From the NCBI RefSeq assembly GCF_014646135.1, contig NZ_BMMW01000001.1, positions 1,319,570 through 1,383,569 on the forward strand: 64,000 nucleotides of DNA, in the 5' to 3' direction. Below are positions 59,179-64,000 of the stretch, piece by piece; position 1 is the first letter of the stretch, and every line of letters begins with the position of its first letter. Both the position numbers and the translations under genes were made by a program. The notes below the pieces were generated by a model that saw only the letters and a program-made list of their open reading frames with translations, was not told the DNA's origin and ran no database searches. The DNA comes from Nocardia camponoti (GTDB lineage: Bacteria > Actinomycetota > Actinomycetes > Mycobacteriales > Mycobacteriaceae).

Positions 59179-60378
59179 TTATTTCAAGGTGATCGGGTTC
59201 ACGATGTCGGCGGCGAGCGTCAACAGCATGAACGCGCCGCCGATGACCACGGCCACGTACGTGACCGGCAGCAACTTCAAGTAGTCGACCGGGCCAGCGG
59301 GGACCTTGCCCATCCAGCCGCGCACGGTGTCGCGCGCCTTCTCATACAGCACGACCGCGATGTGGCCGCCGTCCAACGGCAGCAGCGGGAGCAGGTTGAA
59401 CGCGCCGAGGAAGAAGTTCAGGCTCGCGAGCACCATGATGAACACGCCCCACAGGCCGCGTTCGGCGGTCTCGCCGCCGATGCGACTCGCGCCGTAGACG
59501 CTGACGGGCGTTTCTGGGTCGCGTTCGCCGCCGGTGACCGCGGTCCACAGCGCGCCGACCTTCTGCGGCATCTTCGCCAGCGACTTCACCGTTTCGATGA
59601 AGAAATCGCCGGTGAAGACGGCCGTCGCTGGAATCGCGGCGACCACGCCGTACTTCTGCGGCTCGGCGAAATCGGGGCCGACGCCAACAGCGCTCACCTC
59701 GCGTGGCGCTTCGCCCGCCTTCGCATACCGGGTGGTCCGTTCAGGCGTGACGGTGACCGACATGGTCTTGCCACCGCGTTCGACGGTGTAGGCGAACGGG
59801 CCGGTCTGCTTCTGCGTTTCCGCCTGGAACTGCGCCCAGGTGGTGACGGGCACGCCGTTGACGGCCTTGACCACGTCGCCACGCTGGAGTCCGGCGCGCT
59901 GCGCGGGTCCTTCGCCAGCGCACGGCACGAGGGTCTTGTCGGGCTTTTCCTGCGCGACGCAGCCGAACGAGCCGATCGAGGTTGCCGCTGGCTGCTCAAG
60001 CTGCGGCAGCCCCCATCCAACGGCGAGGATCACGAGCAGGATGAACCCGAGCGCGAAGTTCATCGCGATACCGCCGAACATCACGACCAGGCGTTTCCAC
60101 GTGGACTGCCGGTACATGGCCCGTTCGACTTCCTCGGGTTCGAGTTCGTCGAGCGCGGTCATGCCCGCGATATCGCAGAATCCGCCGAGCGGCAGCGCCT
60201 TGAGCCCGTATTCGGTTTCCCCACGTCGGAACGAGAAAATCTTGGGCCCGAAACCGATGAAGTAGCGCCGCACTTTCATGCCGGTTGCCTGGGCTGCCCA
60301 CATGTGCCCGCACTCGTGGAGGGCGATTGAAATTGTGATTCCCAGGGCGAACAGCGCGAACCCCAGCGCAAATACCAT
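59179..60378 (-). CDS. rip1: RseP/Rip1-type site-2 intramembrane zinc metalloprotease
   Basis: 399 residues. The first membrane helix holds the zinc motif HECGH, and the C-terminal helix holds [12 protein letters not shown], which gives the third ligand. A PDZ domain lies between ([19 protein letters not shown]). Site-2 proteases cut membrane-bound anti-sigma factors in the cytoplasmic membrane and control envelope lipid genes in mycobacteria. GAGGAG lies upstream of the ATG at 60378. dxr ends 32 bp before this start. Confidence 0.94.
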   Translation of the reverse strand: MVFALGFALFALGITISIALHECGHMWAAQATGMKVRRYFIGFGPKIFSFRRGETEYGLKALPLGGFCDIAGMTALDELEPEEVERAMYRQSTWKRLVVMFGGIAMNFALGFILLVILAVGWGLPQLEQPAATSIGSFGCVAQEKPDKTLVPCAGEGPAQRAGLQRGDVVKAVNGVPVTTWAQFQAETQKQTGPFAYTVERGGKTMSVTVTPERTTRYAKAGEAPREVSAVGVGPDFAEPQKYGVVAAIPATAVFTGDFFIETVKSLAKMPQKVGALWTAVTGGERDPETPVSVYGASRIGGETAERGLWGVFIMVLASLNFFLGAFNLLPLLPLDGGHIAVVLYEKARDTVRGWMGKVPAGPVDYLKLLPVTYVAVVIGGAFMLLTLAADIVNPITLK

Positions 60379-60410
60379 GTGTGCTCTGTCTCCTCGGCGG
60401 CAGCGCCGCG

Positions 60411-61592
60411 TCAGGCCGTGAAGCTCGCGGCCGCGAATTCCCGTGCCCAGCGATCGGCCGCCAGGACGTCGTCCAGGGTATCTGGTTCGTCGCGCCACTG
60501 GTCGGCTGCCGCAAGGGTCCGTTCAATTATGGCGACGATGCCGGGGAAGGTGATCTTGCCGTCGAGGAAGGCGCTGACGGCGACTTCGTTGGCGGCGTTG
60601 TAGATCGCGGTCATGCTGCCGCCCGCTTCACCAGCCGCGCGGGCAAGGGTGATCGCGGGGAAAACCGCGTCGTCGACGGGTTCGAAGGTCCAGGTTGACG
60701 CGGTGGTGAAGTCGCAGGACCTCGCCGCGCCAGGGATGCGGTCGGGCCAGCCGAGCGCCAGCGCGATCGGCAGGCGCATGTCGGGTGGGCTCGCCTGGGC
60801 GAGCGTCGACCCGTCGGTAAACGTCACCATCGAATGCACGATCGACTGCGGGTGCACGGTCACGTCAATGCGGTCATAGGGAATACCGAAAAGCAGATGC
60901 GTCTCGATCAGTTCCAGACCCTTATTCACCAGCGACGCCGAATTGAGCGTGTTCATCGGGCCCATCGACCAGGTCGGGTGGGTTTTCGCTTCGTCGGGGT
61001 TCACCGATTCGAGCATCTCGGTTGTCCACCCGCGAAAGGGTCCGCCGGACGCGGTGAGGACAAGTCGCGCGACCTCGTCGGGGCTCCCGCCTCTAAGGCA
61101 CTGCGCGAGGGCCGAGTGCTCGGAGTCGACCGGGACGATCTGGCCGGGTGCCGCCGCCCGCGTGACTAGCGACCCGCCCGCGACGAGCGATTCCTTGTTC
61201 GCGAGGGCGAGTCGCGTGCCGGATTCGAGCGTGGCGAGGGTGGGTTCGAGGCCGAGCGAGCCGACGAGCGCGTTGAGCACGACGTCGGCTTCGGTGCGGC
61301 GAACCAATTCGGTGACCGCGCCTGGGCCAGCGAGGTCGATGTTCAGCGCCGCCCCTGCGGTTGGCTCGGCCACCGCGACATTGCGCGTGCCCGTCGCCGC
61401 CATTTGCTCGCCTAATAGCTGCGGGTTGCCGCCGCGCGCCGCCAAACCGACGACCTCGAAGCGGTCGGGATTGGCGGCGATCACCTCTAACGCCTGCGTG
61501 CCAATCGAGCCTGTACTGCCCAAGAGCAGCACCTTCACCCGGTCGGCTGGGGACGAGTCAGCGTGCGCTGCACGCGGTGCGGGGACGGACAC
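60411..61592 (-). CDS. dxr: 1-deoxy-D-xylulose-5-phosphate reductoisomerase
   Basis: 393 residues. NADPH loop [15 protein letters not shown], the substrate/metal region [24 protein letters not shown] (metal Asp and Glu), TASGGPFRG and [22 protein letters not shown] (described). It makes MEP from DXP. First gene of the dxr-rip1-ispG-GNAT run on the minus strand; divergent from the DUF2631 gene. GTG start at 61592. Confidence 0.95.
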   Translation of the reverse strand: MSVPAPRAAHADSSPADRVKVLLLGSTGSIGTQALEVIAANPDRFEVVGLAARGGNPQLLGEQMAATGTRNVAVAEPTAGAALNIDLAGPGAVTELVRRTEADVVLNALVGSLGLEPTLATLESGTRLALANKESLVAGGSLVTRAAAPGQIVPVDSEHSALAQCLRGGSPDEVARLVLTASGGPFRGWTTEMLESVNPDEAKTHPTWSMGPMNTLNSASLVNKGLELIETHLLFGIPYDRIDVTVHPQSIVHSMVTFTDGSTLAQASPPDMRLPIALALGWPDRIPGAARSCDFTTASTWTFEPVDDAVFPAITLARAAGEAGGSMTAIYNAANEVAVSAFLDGKITFPGIVAIIERTLAAADQWRDEPDTLDDVLAADRWAREFAAASFTA

Positions 61593-61690
61593 GGCCCCAT
61601 TGTGGCAGGGCTGCTGGCTACGACGGACGGTCGTATGCCACGATATGGGCAGTCTTTCCTTTGATGAAACTCAAGCCCTAAGGAGCGATC

Positions 61691-61963
61691 GTGGCAGCCA
61701 CGGACCTCGAACCAGCCAAGACCGAGCGCGCCGTCGCCACCAGCAAGGTCGACCCCGCCGAAGTTCCTTCCGCCGAATGGGGTTGGAGTGGTGAGTCGCG
61801 CCGCACCGCCCAGGTCGCGGGTTGGATCGTGGTTGTCGCGCTGCTGGCCATGACCATCGGTAACCACCAGGGCCATGTCGAAGACATCTTCCTCATCGGC
61901 TTCGCGGGCATTATCGCACTGATCCTCGTGGTCGATTCGCTCACGCACCGGATCCCGAAGTAG
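61691..61963 (+). CDS. DUF2631 membrane protein
   Basis: 90 residues. A polar N-terminus with EWGWSGESRRTAQVAGW is followed by two close membrane helices (IVVVALLAMTIGN and IFLIGFAGIIALILVV). This is the DUF2631 pattern, conserved next to dxr in Mycobacteriales as I recall. GTG start with AAGGAG 6 nt upstream. Function unknown. Confidence 0.87.
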   Translation: MAATDLEPAKTERAVATSKVDPAEVPSAEWGWSGESRRTAQVAGWIVVVALLAMTIGNHQGHVEDIFLIGFAGIIALILVVDSLTHRIPK

Positions 61964-61973
61964 GTTTTAGTAC

Positions 61974-62015
61974 CGAAAAGCCGCCGCCCTAGTTAGTTCG
62001 GGCGGCGGCTTTTCG
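61974..62015. terminator. Bidirectional rho-independent terminator
   Basis: GAAAAGCCGCCGCCC and GGGCGGCGGCTTTTC form a perfect stem of about 15 bp with a 10-nt loop, with T-runs on both sides. It separates DUF2631 from the convergent LysR gene. Confidence 0.93.
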
Positions 62016-62019
62016 CGTA

Positions 62020-63039
62020 CTAGCGTCCTCGACGTCCGCCCGACTTGCGTGCACTGCCGGAAGCGCCGCGCGAATTCGCTTGTCGCCCAGGCTGTTTCGC
62101 GCCACCCTTGGCCGACGGCGCGGGCTTCTTCTTCGGGGCCTGCTTCTGTTTCGCCGCTGGCTTCGACTCCCGCGCGGGCTCTGCGGCGACGCCGCGCGAA
62201 CTATTCGCCGACCGTCCACGCACGATGCCGACGAACTCCTCGCGCAATTCCGAATCGTCGCTGTCGACCGGCCATGCCAGCGCGATTTCGGTGAAGTCGG
62301 TGTCGCTGATCGGGCGATAGACCAGGTCGCGACGGTGATGCAGGCGCGCGATCGACTGCGGCACGATCGCCGCACCGCCAACCGCGGCGACCATCGCGAG
62401 CGCGTCGACGGCGGTGTCGAGTTCGGTTGTGTCCTGGACGATTTCGTCAGCTAGGTCGGCCGGGGTGAGCGCATCGAGGAGCGACAGCTCGTCTTCCTTG
62501 CGCACCACCGCGACCGGTGTTTCACTCCACAGCGGAATCGCGTGCAGGACATCGCGATTGATGGGCAGGCGGACGAAGCAGACGTCGACGCGGCCGTCGA
62601 CCAGCGCCTGCTGCTGCTCGGCTTGCGGGATGCCGACCACCTCAAGCGGCACGTCAGGCAGTCGGTCAGCCCAGATTCGGGCCCACTTTGACACCGTGAC
62701 ACCGTCAACGAAACCCACCCGGAAACCCGGTTCGGTTTCGGGCTTTTGTTCGCGCTCAGCCTGTTCGGCGGCGCGAATGACCTCGCGCGCCCAGTCGAGC
62801 AGCGCTCGCCCTTCGTCGGTGAGTTGCGTCGGCGACGCGCCAGGCACGAACAGGTGCGTGCCCAACTCGGCTTCCAACTCGATCGTTGTCGCGCTCAGCG
62901 CCTGGCGCGGAATGTGCAGCGCCTTGGCAGCGCGGGCGAAATGCAACTCCTCGGCGACGGCGACAAAGCGGCGCAAGCGGGTCAGGTCGATCTGCTCGGC
63001 CACGCTGACATCGAACTCGCGGTTCTCGAAGTCACTCAT
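62020..63039 (-). CDS. LysR-family regulator with basic C-terminal tail
   Basis: 339 residues. The winged helix (LTRLRRFVAVAEELHFARAAKALHIPRQALSATTIELEAELG, described) and effector domain occupy about residues 18-260. The last 75 residues are a Lys/Ala/Pro/Arg/Gly-rich tail (SKPAAKQKQAPKKKPAPSAK type) like those of mycobacterial HupB or histone H1. The tail probably binds DNA nonspecifically or RNA. ATG at 63039. Target genes unknown. Confidence 0.88.
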   Translation of the reverse strand: MSDFENREFDVSVAEQIDLTRLRRFVAVAEELHFARAAKALHIPRQALSATTIELEAELGTHLFVPGASPTQLTDEGRALLDWAREVIRAAEQAEREQKPETEPGFRVGFVDGVTVSKWARIWADRLPDVPLEVVGIPQAEQQQALVDGRVDVCFVRLPINRDVLHAIPLWSETPVAVVRKEDELSLLDALTPADLADEIVQDTTELDTAVDALAMVAAVGGAAIVPQSIARLHHRRDLVYRPISDTDFTEIALAWPVDSDDSELREEFVGIVRGRSANSSRGVAAEPARESKPAAKQKQAPKKKPAPSAKGGAKQPGRQANSRGASGSARKSGGRRGR

Positions 63040-63062
63040 TCGGACAAGAATATGCCCACCCG

Positions 63063-64000
63063 CTAAGACGCCAGCATCGCGATGAGCGCCGCGAGCAAAC
63101 CAACCGCGAGCAACAGGCCGACATACAGCGCGATGGCCGCACCCCAGTTGGTGCGACGTTGCGGGACAACCGGGCGCGGTGGCGGCGCGAACTGCTGCAC
63201 CGGGATCGGCTGGCCGGTGCGTTGAGGGGCTACCCAGGCCGGTTGACTTGGCTGCACCCGTTGCTGAGGTTGTGGTGCGCGTTGCGGAACCACAGGCGGG
63301 CGGAACGGCGTTGGATGCTGCGGCGTCGACGGCCTAACCGGCTGGACCGGCGGGGTCGCGATCACATGCGCGCCGGACGTAGGTCGAACGATCGGCCGCG
63401 CGCCCGTGCTGGTCCGCATCGCCCGTTGCGTGGCCTCAACGAATTCGCCGCAGGTGTCGAACCGGTCAGCTGGCCGCTTGGCCAGCGCGCGATTCATCAC
63501 CGCGTCCAAGGCGGGCGATAGTCCGCCACGCCGAGGGCTGATCGGTGGCGGCGGCGATTGGAGGTGGCCGGTGATGACGGCGGCCGGGCTCGGCGCTTCA
63601 TAGGGGGCAGCGCCGGTGAGCAGCGAGTACAGGGTGCAGGCGAGGGAATACTGGTCGGCCCGATGGTCAAGCGGCGCGCCGGTGAGCTGCTCGGGCGCGG
63701 CATAGGCCAGGGTGGCGGTGAAGGAACCGGTTTCGGTGAGATGACCCGAGTCGTCGCGCAGGCGGGCGATGCCAAAGTCGGTGAGGTACACGCGTTCCTG
63801 GCTATCGGAACGGGCGAGCAGGATGTTGGCCGGTTTCACGTCGCGGTGCAGCACGCCAGCGCGATGCGCGTAGTCGAGCGCGGCGGCGGTCTCACCGATG
63901 ATCTGCACCGCACGGTCTGGTGGCAGGGTTTGCGGATTGAGCATCGACGCGTCGACACCGTCGACGTATTGCATGCTGATCCACAGTTGGTCGCCTTCGA
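63063..64000 (-). CDS. Serine/threonine protein kinase, 3' part
   Basis: Continues past the right edge, so the N-terminal glycine-rich loop is missing. Visible kinase motifs are HRDVKPANILLA (catalytic loop), TDFGIARL (metal site), AAPEQLTG (APE) and DQYSLACTLYSLLTGAAPYEA. After the kinase domain comes a Pro/Gln-rich juxtamembrane linker (about 90 residues) and one C-terminal membrane helix (ALYVGLLLAVGLLAALIAML) with almost no extracellular domain. This is a PknB-like actinobacterial Ser/Thr kinase without an obvious sensor. Confidence 0.92.
   Translation of the reverse strand, partial: EGDQLWISMQYVDGVDASMLNPQTLPPDRAVQIIGETAAALDYAHRAGVLHRDVKPANILLARSDSQERVYLTDFGIARLRDDSGHLTETGSFTATLAYAAPEQLTGAPLDHRADQYSLACTLYSLLTGAAPYEAPSPAAVITGHLQSPPPPISPRRGGLSPALDAVMNRALAKRPADRFDTCGEFVEATQRAMRTSTGARPIVRPTSGAHVIATPPVQPVRPSTPQHPTPFRPPVVPQRAPQPQQRVQPSQPAWVAPQRTGQPIPVQQFAPPPRPVVPQRRTNWGAAIALYVGLLLAVGLLAALIAMLAS

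Overview
The window is high-GC actinobacterial DNA, most likely from a mycolic-acid-containing member of the Mycobacteriales close to Nocardia, Rhodococcus or Antrihabitans. The evidence is the strong third-position G/C, frequent GTG starts, -10-only leaderless promoters, an HTH/DUF5753 regulator, an IdeR-type iron box, and a backbone gene order that, from memory, matches the Mycobacterium tuberculosis Rv2846c-Rv2870c segment: efpA, cysG, then cobB, cobO, Mg-chelatase-like gene, GNAT, mqo, hydrolase, map, GNAT, ispG, rip1, dxr. All of these except the hydrolase are on the minus strand. About 10 kb and 28 kb of accessory genes are inserted into that backbone. I see no rRNA, canonical tRNA, insertion sequence, prophage or CRISPR array.

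Layout. 1-3 kb: end of a methylmalonate-semialdehyde dehydrogenase gene, a class III aminotransferase and an aldehyde dehydrogenase, consistent with beta-alanine/omega-amino acid breakdown. 3-5.8 kb: efpA-like exporter and the fused sirohaem/precorrin-2 gene cysG. 5.9-10.3 kb: a nucleobase module (NCS1 permease, PucR regulator, small cytosine-deaminase-like enzyme, 2OG-Fe(II) dioxygenase) with a shared GGACGAA operator-like motif. 10.4-13.7 kb: phosphotransferase-like gene, lipocalin-like gene and a secreted glycine-zipper protein. 13.8-21.3 kb (minus): Ro60/TROVE protein preceded by two tandem Y-RNA-like noncoding RNAs, one of them a circularly permuted tRNA mimic, then cobE, cobB, cobO and a ChlI/ChlD fusion. 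21.5-28.4 kb: GNAT, mqo, two alpha/beta hydrolases, cobQ, a 152-bp tandem repeat array, map. 28.5-34 kb: a formate/oxalate block (LysR, OFA transporter with its 41-residue partner, a degenerate NuoF-like protein, fdhF). 34-39 kb: class I aldolase, transketolase, and a NarL-type two-component system. 39-46 kb: flavin monooxygenase, DUF4126, XRE/SDR pair, and an MFS/MarR/hydrolase group sharing operator-like half-sites. 46-52.9 kb: an aminophosphonate uptake and breakdown operon with a PhnF-type GntR regulator and two PhnF-like operators. 52.9-57 kb: DUF4254, HTH/DUF5753, an iron-box-controlled lipoprotein, nitrobindin, and a small exported protein. 57-64 kb: GNAT, ispG, rip1, dxr, DUF2631, a LysR regulator with a basic tail, and the 3' part of a Ser/Thr kinase gene.

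The most interesting locus is 15455-15734. Its two RNAs lie directly upstream of the Ro60 gene on the same strand. They share the 5' strand ACCGAATTC...CGGTTA, show a compensatory base-pair change in the terminal helix, and one carries near-canonical T-loop, D-arm and closed acceptor-like stem elements in permuted order. Other points worth a second look are the repeat-expanded linkers in cobB and cobE, a decayed duplicate of the chelatase 3' end, a translationally coupled 81-codon ORF inside the phosphonate transporter operon, and seven starts fitting a strict TANNNT plus 6-8 nt leaderless layout.
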